DNA of 64,000 nt, taken from NCBI GenBank assembly GCA_011503125.2, contig WWBZ02000062.1, positions 806,001-870,000 on the forward strand. The letters run 5' to 3'. Shown in pieces: positions 1 to 12,709 of the stretch. Positions within the stretch are counted from its first letter, which is position 1. Every line of letters starts with the position of its first letter. Source of the DNA: Botryosphaeria dothidea (Eukaryota > Ascomycota > Dothideomycetes > Botryosphaeriales > Botryosphaeriaceae). The notes beneath the pieces were generated by a model. That model searched no databases, was not told the DNA's origin, and saw only the letters and a list, made by a program, of their open reading frames with translations. Made by a program: the position numbers and the translations under genes.

Positions 1-1470
1 GACTGTAATCCCCAAAATGGTTGATGGAACTATACCTCCTAATCCTTGGGATACGCTCTTCTAAGTCCTTGATCAAGTCCCTGCTCCTGTCAACGCTCGT
101 CCTACCTTCCCTGAAGATATCCTGGTTTCTCTACGCGTTACCCTTAGCCAGGCATACGCTAGAGGAAGACAATCTTGCCTAAGATCCGATATCGATTCAC
201 CAGTTATCCCTGAGAATGCTACGAACGCCCAAGTTGCTTGCATCTTTCACTACTACGGTTTTGGCCAAGATGAAGCCTTCGCCCGACTCTAACTACTAGC
301 CCCGAACCTCCCTGCCAATATACTAGCTACTACGTCCACGGTATCTTCGTTAGAAACCCCTGCCCCTCGTCCTCGTATCCCTAAGGTATCGGATCCAGAA
401 CCCTTTAAGGGTGAACGTACTCGATTTAGGAACTTCGCTACGCAACTCCAGCTTAAATTCGCCTCGGACCTATCTGCCTTTGCAACGGATACTGCTAGGA
501 TTACTTACGCTGGTTCATATCTTCGCGATGCTGCGTATACCTGGTTTGCCCCCTACGTCTCTGCTTCTACTAGTTAGGTCAACTTCGACAACTATGAGTC
601 CTTCTACCAAGCTCTTAAGGCCGCATTTAATGATCCTAACTCCTACGCAACGGCTGAACGATCCCTCCTCGCACTTAAGCAAGACAAGTCCTGCTCGACT
701 TACTACTCACGGTTTCTCTCGCTTATTACGACTCTTGGTTGGAAGGAAATGTGATGGCTCGCATCCGGTGTGCTCGCGGGAATGCAGTAGCATTGCTATC
801 TACAAGAAGACTAAGCTAAGGAACTAAAGAACTGAGCAACCTTTCGTAGTTTTATATCCCTTGACAAGTAGGCAGCAGCAGGTGGCAGCAGGCAGCAGCG
901 CCGAATTATCGCCGCAGGATGCCCAAGGCACATCACGGTTCTAAACCGTCACAGGAAAACGCAGTGAAGATTCACTACTTCCGCCTTGGCCTTAAGGAGA
1001 ACCTCAAGGATCTTCTTATTGGACGTTCTATGCCACTAGAATTCGAAAAGTTCGCTAAGGCTTGCATTACACTGGATAACCAACTCTATGCTCGAACCGT
1101 TGAGAAAAAGACACCCTTAGCTCGTACTTCCACCTCGATCCCTTCTTCTCTCACACCAGCTACTCCTCCCGCGCTAACCTCGATTCCCCAAAGTGAACCT
1201 ATAGAACTAGATGCCTCTGCTCGAAAAGCGTACCGAAGAGCCAATAATCTCTGCGCTTACTATGGTAATCCGAACTACTAGGTACGTGAGTGCCCTAAGG
1301 CAAAGGGTCCAAAGGGTTTAAAGGGTCCAAACCTTAATTCGACTATAACTGTACCCTCTCCGCCCACCTCGCTACTAGTAGCAAGTCCACTCGTCTCCTC
1401 TAAAACCTCGACTCTCACAACCCCTCCTACGGCTTCAGTCCTCTACGTATTAAAAAACGTAGATAGCTAG
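1..1470 (+). pseudogene. Gypsy A gag remnant
   Basis: Broken gag of element A. Frames at 411-827 and 919-1281 match, piecewise, the minus-strand gag of copy B (22830-24170). The nucleocapsid zinc knuckle near 1251-1300 reads CAYYGNPNY then a stop then VREC. In functional CCHC knuckles the second Cys and the His would sit where Tyr is now found, which fits G-to-A and C-to-T RIP changes. The frame is further broken by the 204-bp insertion at 750-953. Dead. Confidence 0.8.
750..953. repeat. Solo LTR (about 204 bp) inserted in Gypsy A gag
   Basis: The sequence starts TGTGATGG and ends CCGTCACA, and is flanked by a perfect 5-bp duplication GGAAA (745-749 and 954-958). Removing it restores continuity with the matching gag of copy B. 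TG...CA ends with a 5-bp duplication are typical of an LTR left after LTR-LTR recombination. It holds a GGCAGCA-rich microsatellite near 871-899. It belongs to none of the other LTR families in the window. A small non-autonomous element is the alternative. Confidence 0.7.
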
Positions 1471-1479
1471 GTAGTACCC

Positions 1480-3639
1480 GGCACCTGCCTAGCCCCCCGC
1501 CACTTCCTACTTCAAATCAATTCTCTATTCTTACTTCCCTCGCGTCTTTAAATCTTAGAACACTCTCGTTTTTACCTTTAAAACCCCGTACCCTACAGCC
1601 CCGTGCTATAGATCTTAGAAAACGTCCGCTTCTTATCCTTAAATCAGTAGTTAATAATAAAATCGAAACCTCGGCTATATTAGACTCTGGTGCCTCGTCT
1701 CTTTTCGTAGATAATGCCTTTATTGCATCTTATTCGATCCCTACACGCCAAAAACCCCAAGCTAAATCCCTCGAACTCGCGGATGGATCTATCGCCGGAC
1801 GGATTACCCACGAGGCCGACCTTCAACTTAATATCGATTAACATTAAGAACTAGTTACCTTCCAAGTAACTAAGCTAGGTCAATACCCTATTATTCTTGG
1901 AAAACCTTGGCTAGAAAGACACGATCTACATGTCCTCTGGTTAAAGAATACGATTACCTTCGCCTCCCCTTTTTATCAAGCAAATTGTTTACCTACCCGC
2001 CAACCCACGACTACGCTTTCCCCTTCGCCTTCGAACCTACCTTCGATCTCTTATGCTAAAGTATCCTATGCCGCCCTTACTCGCTACGTCCAACGAGATA
2101 AGACTAGGATATACGCCGTATCAATTAAGGAAATCCAAGAACACCTTAATAACCTTAAAAAAACGGAGCAATAAACCCCAGAATAAGAACTCGAAACCCT
2201 CCGCTCACGAATTCCCGCTCGATTCTACTATCTACTTCCCTTCTTTACGAAGAAAGAGGCCGATAAGCTTCCCCTACATCGATATATTAATCATAAGATT
2301 TCATTAGAAGAAGGCAAGAAACCCCTATTCGGTCCTCTCTACTCAATGTCCGATTTAGAGCTTAAGGCTCTACGTAAATATCTTAATAAGAACCTTAAGA
2401 AAGGTTTCATTTAGCCCTTATCCTTATCCTCTGTGTCCCCTATTCTCTTTATTAAGAAACTAGGTAGCGGCCTTCGTTTTTGTGTGGATTATCGCGAACT
2501 AAATAGTATTACGAAAAAGAACCGTTATCTACTCCCCTTAATCAACGAGACTCTCCGTCAACTTTAAGGCTCTCGTATTTTTACTTAACTCGACCTTCGC
2601 GATGCTTATAACCTTATCCGGATTAAGGAAGGCTCCGAATATCTAACCGCCTTTAGGACTCGCTATAGCCTATACGAATACCTTATTATGCCCTTTAGCC
2701 TTACGAATACGCCTGCTACCTACTAATAATTCGTTAACGATACGCTACGTAAATATCTCGACCGCTAGTACGTCGTCTATCTAGATAATATCCTTATCTA
2801 CTCGGAAACTAAGGAAGAGTACTACGAACACGTCCGATTAGTTCTCGAAAAACTCTATAAAGCAGGCCTACACGTTAAAGGCGAAAAATGCGACTTCTAT
2901 ACGACTTCGACTACGTTTCTTAGCTTCGTTATTTCTCTAGACGGTATCTCTATAGACCCGGCCAAGGTAGCCGCCGTAAGAGACTAGGAGACTCCTCGCT
3001 TAGTTAAAGATCTTCAATTATTCCTTGGCTTTACAAACTTTTATCGACGATTTATTAAAGGATACTCTCGAAAAGCTAGAGCTCTCTTTAAGCTCCTAGC
3101 TAAGAACATCCGTTTTACCTAGGGAAAAGAGTAGGATAAGGTATTTACTTATCTTAAGGAAGCCTTCTACTCTTACCTAATCCTCCGATACTTCGACCCC
3201 TAACTCGAAACTATCCTTAAAACCGACTTATCTAACTTTATTATCTCCGCAATTTTGTCCTAATAGGTAACCTACGATAATAGCAGAAGAATCCTACATC
3301 CTATCGCCTACTACTCTCGGAAAATAACCTCCGTAGAGTAGAACTACGGTATTAGGGATAAGGAACTCTTAGCTATTATAGAAGCTCTAAAAGAATACCG
3401 TCCCCTCGTTATTAACCTCTCCTCGCCACTCCTAGTTCTTATAGACTACTCGAATTTAACTAGCTTTGCCTCTAAGTAAATCCTAAACCGTCGGTAAGCA
3501 CGCTAGGCAATCGAACTCTTAGAACTCGACTTTAAGATCGTCTACCGCCTAGGAACTAAGAATTAACGCGCGGATGCGTTAATAAGACGGTTAGGAGACC
3601 TCCCTGCTCGAGAGGGGCGCCTACTCCCTACTACGATTC
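1480..3639 (+). pseudogene. Gypsy A protease, reverse transcriptase and RNase H remnant
   Basis: A retropepsin-like ILDSGASSLFVD segment sits near 1670-1710. RT motifs follow, with RLCVDYR-like FCVDYREL near 2480-2500, [10 protein letters not shown] near 2690-2725 (Gly of FGL changed to Ser), and the catalytic YLDD reading YLDN near 2776-2790. The RNase H and tether follow up to the Copia insertion. Several in-frame stops (TAA, TAG) replace Gln and Trp codons. The loss of the second catalytic Asp is shared with copy B, as expected of RIP acting on both. Confidence 0.85.
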
Positions 3640-3786
3640 TGTTAATTATTAATAAACAACGATGATCTATTAATAATTAGCATGAGGAGGAAGGGCGTAG
3701 GTGGCCTACCCTCCTTATATACGTAAGTAAGTAACTAAGCTATCTGGTGTTGCAAAAGCAATATGCAAAACACGTGATTTCCTACA
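3640..3786 (-). repeat. Copia 1 3' LTR
   Basis: 147-bp terminal repeat, TGTTAATTATT at the start and TTTCCTACA at the end. It pairs with 8893-9039, from which it differs at a few transition sites (for example CGATGATC versus CGATAATC). Confidence 0.92.
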
Positions 3787-3789
3787 CAC

Positions 3790-6700
3790 CCCCTTCGCGT
3801 AATGTCCGATCGGGTAGTACGCGATAATCTGCTTAGTGTTAACCTTTAACAGTATAAAAGGAACGTAATTACCGAAATATATAAATAAAATAGTAATAGT
3901 CTAGTTTAAGCGATGTATACGCTTATAATTACTATTATAGTAATAAGAGGCCTAAGCCTTACATAAAGTGGGCGTGCTTTTACTTTAATAACGGCTTTAT
4001 AAGTCCGTCTATAATTATTTAAGCTATTAGTATCTATTTAAAGTAAACGTTACCTACTTAAGTCTCTTGCCTAAGCCAGTAGTAATAGATATTAACGTAA
4101 CGAAGCTTCGTAATAAGCTTTCCGACGTTCTCTTCCATAAGGCGGAGCGTCTATATATTATTATACTCGATCTAAACGAGGTAACCTGGCTTAAATTAGA
4201 TGCCTCTAAAGAAGCGTTTCTACTAGTATACTTACTTAGCAGTCTCTAATAGAGCGAGGAGCTCTACTTCCGTTGTTAAGGTCGTTACTATTAGTTGCTT
4301 GAAGGCTTTCTAGTCTACGGGTCCGTCGAATAGCATTATAAGTAATTCTTAGTAACTACGGCGTATAGCCGTGTTATTTGCGAAGGATATATTACTACTA
4401 GGCACGAAGATGCGTTAATTATTTACTACGTTGCCGTTATATATAATTATAAGGTTCTTCGTATTTACGAAATATTCTAGGAGGCGCTGTGCAAGATAGA
4501 GGTGTCGCTTAGAAGAGTTCGTTAAATACGTAGAGAGGGCTAAGCAGGCGTGGCCTATATTAGGTCTCGTACTAATAGCAGCGAACTAGGTAGATCCTAT
4601 CTTGCTCTAGAACGTGTAGATATCTTAAGGTATTATATAAGCCTCGTTATTTAGGGTAGATAGGTCCTCTATCGGAAGAGGCGTAGCAACCGATAATTCT
4701 TTAACGTTATATTTAGCCCTAAGACTAGTAAGGTATAACTCCTGTAATAGCTATAGTAGTTACTTACTTCGATTACGGACGATTCGTAAAGCTAAGAACT
4801 ACTAAACTTCTCCTATCTTACGTATCTCGTAGCGCTAAAAGAGGTCTTATTCGAATACGTGCGCGAATAGCTTATCCTTCTTAGGAAAGGCTATAATAAT
4901 ATCGTCTATAAAGAAGAACACGAAGAGGTGTTCGTTCGCATAGAGATATGGCGCATCTAGTACCGGCTCTAGTCCTAGGTCTTTAAGCGTGGCTTAAAAG
5001 TGCTTTTGCTATAACGCTGGCGACTCTTTAAGCCTATAGAGAGCTTTCTTAAGTAACAAGATCTTCCTATAAGGAAGTATTATACCTTCTAGTACTCGGC
5101 AGAAGGTTAGTTAATCGAGAGGGATATAAGGAAAGGCATTAACAACGTCGTATTGCTATATCTCGAGGTTAAATGCGCAGATAATCGCTATAAGCGTGCG
5201 AAAGACACGGAAGGTAAGGGTAGCCGCATATATGTCTTAGTAGGAGACTTGGAGGTCACCTCGTACGCATACTCGTGCCTTGATCTTAGTAAGATATCCC
5301 TTCTTATCGAATTTATATTTAAAGACCTATGTAAGAGGAATAACCTCTTTGTTGGCCTTGCGTGCTTAATCCTCGTCTACAACGATCCACACCCCCTTAC
5401 TATTACCTTCCTATAGCTTACGGTAGAGTACTTAAAAGAGATAAGGCTTAAGTTGGTGTTTAAGGATATCCTTATAGTAACGAGGCTCGGGCGGAAGGTC
5501 GTCTCGATAAATGCGTGGTAGAGGAGGAAGCTCCTCTAACTAATATGAGGGTAGAGGATCCTCGTATACAGTGGGTTAAGATGTTTGCTCGTAATTACCC
5601 GTAGGAGCGTGTTTAAGCAGTGTATATATACTCGCGGCGAGAAAGGTCTGCTCACAGTGAGCGCTGCTAATAACCTTTGCGGTATACGTAGCTCTTCTTC
5701 GATTCCTTAGACCCTCGATAATAAGGTTCGGGTTAGGGTCCGCGTTGATGTAAGCTATAAGGGGTGCACGATTGCCGCGTGCTGCTCCTAGGTTAGGCTT
5801 AGTATCGTATTAAACAGGGAGGAGACGGCTAAGGCGTCTCTCTTACTGTTGTTCGTCTTCCTCACCCCCTAAGGTAGGCGAGTCTCTAAGAGCAGATAAT
5901 GACGGAAACTCGTTATCGCTTAGTAGTTGTGTTACGCTATCGTTTCTGGTAGACGGTAATGGTGTATATAGTTAAGCTTGTTGCTCATCTGGCTTGTTAG
6001 GCAGTATGCCTTATTGCTGTTGTCCATCTAATAACGAAGTAGGTTATTCTTCTATATTAGTCGCTTGCTTATAAGTAACCTCCTTATCTTTACTAGATAA
6101 CGAATCTAACGTAATAAGGTCCTTAGAGCCCAGACGGATGCGCGGAATAACCTCCTAAGGCTCCTCTTCTATATCCTCGATTTCTTAATACTACTCTTGC
6201 TTATCTAGTAAGTATTTTAATAACTCGTTAAAACTAACGTCTCTTGAGCGGATAATACGGTCCCCTAGTGGATACTATATCCGGTAGATGTTGGTAGAGT
6301 TATACCTAACAAGATAGCTAACGAGGGCTCGTTCTTAGAGCTTGTTACTACGCGGGATAGTTTTGTTAAGGGCGTAGGCCTTGCATCCGTAGACTCTTAT
6401 ATAAGCTACGTTTGGTTTAATGCTATAAGCAAGCTCGAAGGGCGTCTTCCACTTAAGGACTTTGCTTGGCGTCCGATTGTGTATATACGTTGCTACTAGG
6501 ACTGTCTCTGGCCATAGGCGTTTAGGGAGGTTTGCCCCGATACGCATTGCTCGTGCTTTGATAATAATAGACTAACTAGTTCTCTCGGTATGCCCGTTCT
6601 AAGCAGGTGTATAGGGTGCTAAGACCTCTATTGTAATTCCTCTTCGCTTGAGTTTAGCCTTAAACGCGGTGTTAAGTAATCTTTCGCCATTAGTTCGAAA

Positions 6701-8880
6701 GAACGCAGTAAGAGCGTCAAAGCGACGTTCGATCATACTTAGAATATTAAGAACAAGCGTGTTGCAGTCTGATTTGAGCATATTGGTGCGGGTGAAGACG
6801 TAGTTGCTCTTTATACACTCGATATAAGTAATCCACTCGTGTTAGTTGTACGCAGGAGTTATCTAAATAAGGTCAAATAATACACGGAAGAATGGCTTAT
6901 TGCGAGCTTCCTCTGGTAATAAGTCCCGTGTAATAAGCTAATAAGCTTTTGCTCGTGAGTAGGTGTCACAGTAAACAGGCACGACGTTGTTCGTAAACTC
7001 TACGCCGGTAATAGCTCTAAGCAACGCCTTAATAGCGTGGTAGTTAGTATAAGCAAAGACTCCATGCCACTATTTAGCTAGGAGACTACGGGTAGTCGCA
7101 GCACTCGTAATAGCTAGTACGGACTCTGCTTGGTGTAGTTTAAGAAAGAACTATTCTTTAGACGGAGTAAGGACGTATACTATAGTGTCGTCCTTGTAGA
7201 GTCGAAGACTCTTAGTGTCCATATAAACGTCTTTCTCATTGCACTTAGAAATAGAGACTAAGTTGCCCATAAATACTAGAACGTAGGCTACATCACGAAG
7301 GGTGATAACCTTACTCTTCTTTCCGTTGCGGGCATTAACTATAATATTCCCAAAGCTCTTAATAGGCACACGCGTGTTACCGCAGATTACGAAGTTATCT
7401 AGACCTGCGTTGCGTGTCTTGTTAAACCTTTTGCGCATATACCTATTGCACACGTAATAAGTGGTGCCAGTATCTACGATCCATAAGAGCTCTAACGTGG
7501 TTGGACGCGAGTCTCGTTGCGTGGCAAATGACTGCGCAATAATAGCTGGGAAGGACTTAATAGAGCCTTGCTCGTCATTACTGTTATTATTATTTACAAG
7601 CGTGTTAGGCTTAGGCTCCTTGGCTTTACCCTTATTATCTTATATATAAGGTGTACCGCGCTTAAGTGCATTCTCAACTTACGTCTTAATCTTGTCATTC
7701 TTTATAAGCTTAAGGATCTTATCCTAGACCTTCTTATTTAGTTTAAAGTCGGCAGGACGGTTAGGTGCGTCTTGGTTAAGGTAAAAGCACTAATAGTACT
7801 AGTGATAGTCACTACAGAGACACTTAAGAGCCTTCTTAGGTTGCTTATCACCTCGCAGAGTAGCTGCGAAAGTTGTACGAGTCTTGTTTATTATAAGTGC
7901 TTGCTTCTGGCGTGCATGCTCACGATAGTCGATAATAACATCTAAAACGTTAAGCGTCTTAGTTCCTAGTCGTAGCTCACGAAGGATAGGGCTAGCGTAT
8001 TCTAAGTCGTATTGCATAATAGGCTTAAGGAATGCGTTTACTCCTCGGGAGCCTTCGACATCAGAGAGGCCAAGAGAACGTACTTTAAACACACACTCTT
8101 CCTATTGTGTAAGCCACTTTTCAGTGTTCTAGGCGGTTGGAGGCTTCTTAAGCTCGCGGAGCTTATTAAGAACGAACTCCTGTTGTATAGAGGTAGAAGG
8201 TTAAAGTTGTGCTTGTAAGGCGCGCAACTGTGCGTAAGGATGTAAATCCTCGACCTTACGCAGGAGTGGCAGTAGTAGCTAAGATACTAAGTCTTTAATA
8301 AGTGATAAGAGGTTATTAAGCTCTCGCATCTGCCTGTCGTACTCCTTTTTATCCTCCTTATAGTCCTCGCGCTTCCACTTGTGCTCCTTACGATCCGCGT
8401 CGGTAATATTACCTGTTAGTAGAGGAGGCTTAGTGGGCGCGATTGGTTGTTACGGACGTAAGTCCTTGGTTAGATCGATGTAGTCGTATAAGCGAGCCTT
8501 CTTTGCACGCGATTAGACGATAAAGAACTATTTATCCTAGTCTTACGAAGACTTAAGGACGATAATTGGCTTCGAAGACGATATAGTAGGTAACGAATAG
8601 GTGCTATTCGTTAGTTAACGTCGTACAGCTAACCAAAAGGGTTAAAGCTAGCTAGAAACGTGTATTAGATACTTAAGATGCTCGATGTTAAGGCAAATAG
8701 CTGTATCGTAATAACTATTAATAAAATAACACGTAGAGGGAAGCCGTCGCACGGTCGCAGTATATTATAGTAGGGTGTAACAATATAGTATTCTTCTAGA
8801 TGCCGCAGAGAGAACGTTATAAGCGTATAAGACGCTTATATAGAGATTAAACGATGGATAACGAGTTTTAGAAGTAATTC
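3790..8880 (-). pseudogene. Copia 1 gag-pol remnant
   Basis: Minus-strand fragments in the expected copia order. They are gag with a degenerate CLCSDYH knuckle (7799-8092), GAG-pre-integrase/protease region (7151-7453), integrase core with RTNGER and APYTPA motifs (6599-6781), the integrase C-terminal part with the CKAYALNK motif (6335-6547), then RT with LLLKKALYRLKESP near 5010-5060 and the catalytic box as FIDDIIIA near 4893-4920. Integrase before RT defines Ty1/Copia. Many stops interrupt the frame, so no full polyprotein can be made, although the RT aspartates survive. Confidence 0.88.
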
Positions 8881-8892
8881 CGGGCTTATAAC

Positions 8893-9039
8893 TATTAATT
8901 GTTAATAAATAACGATAATCTATTAATGATTAGCATGAGGAGGAAGGGCGTAGGTGGCCTACCCTCCTTATATACGTAAGTAAGTAACTAAGCTATCTAG
9001 TGTTGCAAAAGCAATATACAAAACACGTGATTTCCTACA
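8893..9039 (-). repeat. Copia 1 5' LTR
   Basis: 147-bp terminal repeat matching 3640-3786. The first dinucleotide on the + strand is TA instead of TG, a RIP-type change. Flanked on the right by the GATTC duplication. Confidence 0.92.
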
Positions 9040-10508
9040 GATTCTTACCCCTAGAAAATTCGAAATTTCGACCCTTATTTCTACTCGACATTTAATCGCT
9101 AGGCTAGAACCGTCTCTAGCTAGTAAAATTCGCTTAGTACTCGATAAGGATACTCTTAGATAAGAGATCCTTACCGCACTCGATACCTACGTACTTCGAC
9201 ATCCTAAGGTAGATTTAGGCGTATATTCTAAGAATAACGATAGTCTCTTACTAGTTAATAGACTTATCTATATTCCTAAAGATCTAAGCCTCCGCTAAAG
9301 GATTATTAGCTCTCGATACTCGTATCCGGCTACTAGATACTTAGGCTAAGCAGTAATATTTAAACTCGTTACTCGTAATTTCTAGTGGCTAGGTCTACGC
9401 CAGATAGTAGCTCGTTTTATACGAAACTATAAGACCTGCTAAAGAATAAACCCGCTCGATATACCTCCTATAGATATTTAAAACCCCTTAAAGTACTATA
9501 ACGCCGCTAGTAATCTATTTCTCTCGATTTAATTACGGGACTTCTAACGTCTAACTTGTTCGATACTATACTAGTAGTCGTAGATCGACTAACTAAAATA
9601 GCTTACTTTATTCCTTACTAAATAACCCTTAATTCGATAGAGCTTACTAAGCTTTATCGAGACTACGTTTTTCGACTATATAGCTTACCCGACGACTTCG
9701 TATCTAACCGCGGCTCGATTTTTACCTCTAAATTTACTAGAGCTCTTAGTAGATCTCTATCTATTAAGACTAACTTTAGTACGGCTTTCTATCTATAAAC
9801 CGACGGCTAGATAGAGCGTATTAACGCTATTCTCGAATAATACCTTCGTACCTACGTTTCGTATTAATAAGACGATTAGAACGACTTTCTCTCCCTTACT
9901 AAATTCGCTTATAATAATATAATCTCGACTACGACTAAGGTTATACCTTTCTTCGTAAACTACGGCTTCTACCCTTATTATAAGATTCTATAGAAAGACT
10001 CGATCTTAGCCCTCCTCGAACCTCTACGTCTCTTCTAAGAGAACCTTAAAAACCTCGAAAACTATCTTCGCTAAGAAATTCGATTCGTATAAGACGCCTA
10101 CGCAGAATAGGCTAATAAAGACCGTATTTCGCTACCCGTCTTTAAGCCTAGTAACCTTATTTAGCTTCTAAGAAGGTATATCTCGATAATAAGGCCTTCG
10201 GATAAACTTAACTTTAAATATCTTAGCCCCTTTTCTATTCTAGAAAAGATCTTAACCTATATCTATCGCCTAGAACTACTAAGGACGATAAAAGTCTACC
10301 CTATATTCCACGTCTCTTTACTCGAACCCGCGGCCTCTAATTCCTTGCCTAATTAAGTCTAACCTCCGCTCCCGCCCGTTATTATTAACGGCGAAGAAGA
10401 GTACCGGGTAGAAGAGATTCTAGACGTTAAAGTAACCCGGAGATAACTAAAATACCTCGTAAAATAGACTAGTTACTCGATACTAACCTAGGAACCTTAC
10501 GACCTTAT
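9040..10508 (+). pseudogene. Gypsy A integrase and chromodomain remnant
   Basis: Continuation of the element A polyprotein after the Copia insertion. A zinc-binding integrase N-terminal segment lies near 9380-9450, the integrase core over about 9480-9960, and a chromodomain start with NGEEEYRVEEILD near 10391-10430, followed by LKYLVK then a stop in place of the conserved Trp. It runs straight into the LTR of Gypsy B at 10514. The missing 3' part of A resumes at 24569. Confidence 0.85.
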
Positions 10509-10513
10509 TAAAA

Positions 10514-10886
10514 TATAATAAACGGACCTTAGAGGGCGGAGAGACGAGGTAACGAAGCCGGTAAAGGCAGTAGGGGTAAAGCAATGCCGAAGTATAAGGG
10601 TGTAGTTTAAAGGGCGAGGGTACGAGGTGCGAAAGACGAGGGACGAGGGACGAGGGACGAGGGAGGTAAGTAAGGTCTAATTTAAGGCGTACCAAGTTAT
10701 ACGCGAGGAATACTTATTACTAGACTAAAGAACTAACTACAAAGCAGAGAGGCGAGCTTTATATATATAAAGAACGAGCTAAAATACTAGCTTTATAATT
10801 TGTAAGCAGGTAAGTCTAGATCTAGATTTTAAATTAATCGAAGGTAAACGAGAGGTAAGGAGTCTAAGTAAGCCACGTTTATAATA
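10514..10886 (-). repeat. Gypsy B 3' LTR
   Basis: 373-bp LTR. Its ends are TATAATAAACGG (TG changed to TA) and CGTTTATAATA. It contains four GACGAGG heptamers at 10635-10662. The purine-rich tract (minus-strand AGGGAGGAGAG) lies just inside at about 10890-10905. Confidence 0.92.
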
Positions 10887-12132
10887 GTAGGCTCTCCTCC
10901 CTAGAGGTAAGTTCCTACGAGCCTTTAGCCTAAGAATCGAGGTTTCGAAGGGTAACGTTTATAAAACGTATTAAGAGCTTTAAGGTCTTTAATAAGGTCG
11001 TAAGGTTCCTAGGTTAGTATCGAGTAACCAGTCTATTTTACGAGGTATTTTGGTTGTCTCCGGGTTGCTTTAATATCTAGAATCTCTTCTACCCGGTACT
11101 CTTCTTCGCCGTTAACGATAACGGGCGGGAGCGGAGGTTAGACTTAATTAGGCAAGGGGTTAGAGGCCGCGGGTTCGAGTAAAGAGACGTAGAATATAGG
11201 GTGGACTTTTATCGTCCTTAGTAGTTCTAGGCGATAGGCATAGATTAAGATCTTTTCTAGGATGGGAAAGAGGCTAAGGCGTTTAAAGTTAAGTTTATCC
11301 GAAGGCCTTATTATCGAGATATATCTTCTTAGGAGCCAAATAAGGTTACTAGGCTTAAAGACGGGTGGCGAAATACGGTCTTTATTAGCCTATTCTACGT
11401 AGGCGTCTTATACGAATCGAATTTCTTAGCGAAGGTAGTTTTCGAGGTTTTCGAGGTTCTCTTAGAAGAGGCGTAGGAGTTCGAGGGGGGCTAGGATCGA
11501 GTCTTTTTATAGAATCTTATAACGAGGGTAGAAGCCGTAGTTTACGAAGAAAGGGGTAACCTTAGTCGTAGTCGAGATCGTATTATTATAAGCGAATTTA
11601 GCAAGAGAGAGAAAGTCGTTCTAATCGTCTTATTAATACGAAACGTAGGCACGAAGGTATTATTCGAGAATAGCGTTAACACGCTCTATCTAGCCGTCGG
11701 TTTATAGGTGGAAAGCCGTACTAAAGTTAGTCTTAATAGATAGGGATCTACTAAGAGCTCTAGTAAATTTAGAGGTAAAAATCGAGCCGCGGTTAGATAC
11801 GAAGTCGTCGGGTAAGTTATATAGTCGAAAAACGTAGTCTCGATAAAGCTTAGCAAGCTCTATCGAATCGAGGGTTGTTTAGCAAGAAATAAAGTAAGCT
11901 ATTTTAGTTAGTCGATCTACGACTACTAGTATAGTATCGAATAAGTTAGACGTTAGAAGTCCCGTAATTAAATCGAGAGAAATAGATTGCTAGCGGCGTT
12001 GTGGTACTTTAAGGGGTTTTAAATATCTAAAGGGGGCATGTCGAGCGGGTTTAATTCTTTAGCAGGTCTTATAGTTCCGTATAAAACGAGCTACTGTCTG
12101 TCGTAGGCCTGGCCACTAGAAATCACGAGTAA
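10887..12132 (-). pseudogene. Gypsy B integrase and chromodomain remnant
   Basis: Reverse complement of 9400-10508 of element A, with the chromodomain end near 11040-11120 and the integrase core upstream on the minus strand. The segment 10890-10995 is the 3' untranslated part found in A at 24569-24668. Interrupted by Gypsy C exactly within the zinc-binding region of integrase. Confidence 0.88.
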
Positions 12133-12137
12133 CGAGT

Positions 12138-12604
12138 TGTAACGAGCGGGCCTCTACCTCTAAGGATCCAAACACTAAAGAGGGTGGAAACCTGTCGAAG
12201 GGTTTTCCTTGAGTGGGTACAAGAAGAGGTACGCGAGGAACGAGTAGACGACTGAAGACTGAGCACTGCGTGCGAAGGCCTTGTTACCAATAGAGTCCAA
12301 ATTCTATTGTGAAGTTGACCACGAAGGTCAAAGCTATCTAAGGAGTGTGGTTTATATACACGTAGGAGAGTGTCTACAATCTAATATTGATCTATTTGAT
12401 CCGTGTTTAGGGGGTACGGATCATAGAGATCAATGGTGGTTTGATCTGTTTGATCTGTGGTTGCCCAGACCGGAGCAGACAGATCAATGCTTGACGTCAC
12501 GTGACGCACGTGACCCTTCTGAATTCTTCTTGCGGCGCGGGTCTGCGCCCCGCTCTGCTGCCTTACCCTTCCTATCCCGATACTGTGGAGGCTGCGCCGT
12601 AACA
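12138..12604 (-). repeat. Gypsy C 3' LTR
   Basis: 467 bp, ends TGTAACGAGC and GCCGTAACA on the + strand. It is less mutated than its partner at 19433-19899: about fifteen differences, nearly all C:G to T:A in the right copy at CpA/TpG sites. It contains a hairpin TTGACCAC...GGTCAA near 12314-12332 and the palindrome GACGTCACGTGAC near 12494-12506. Confidence 0.94.
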
Positions 12605-12620
12605 CTATTCCCCCCCTTAA
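12605..12620 (-). other. Gypsy C polypurine tract
   Basis: The + strand reads CTATTCCCCCCCTTAA immediately after the left LTR, that is a purine run on the minus strand abutting the start of the 3' LTR. This is the expected plus-strand priming site and fixes the element orientation. Confidence 0.75.
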
Positions 12621-12709
12621 GGATCTTCGGCCCGAAGATTCCTTTAAGCGATAGGTATAAAGTTCCTTGTTACCCGTGTCCTGTTGCTGTGCCTTGTTGT
12701 CCTCTAACG

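Larger units (their letters stand above)
3640..9039 (-). mobile_element. Ty1/Copia retrotransposon 1 inserted in Gypsy A
   Basis: A 5400-bp element bounded by 147-bp LTRs (3640-3786 and 8893-9039) and a perfect 5-bp duplication GATTC (3635-3639, 9040-9044). It is oriented on the minus strand. The primer-binding site next to the right LTR reads, on the minus strand, GTTATAAGCCCGGAATTAC. This is complementary to the 3' end of an initiator-tRNA-Met half fragment, the priming mode of copia-type elements. The polypurine tract GCGAAGGGGGTG abuts the left LTR. It splits the RNase H-integrase linker of element A. Confidence 0.93.

Noticed and set aside
10635..10662. Regularly spaced GACGAGG heptamers, considered as a CRISPR-like or minisatellite array
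   Set aside because: They are short contiguous tandem units inside the Gypsy A/B LTR, without spacers, and recur in the other LTR copies.
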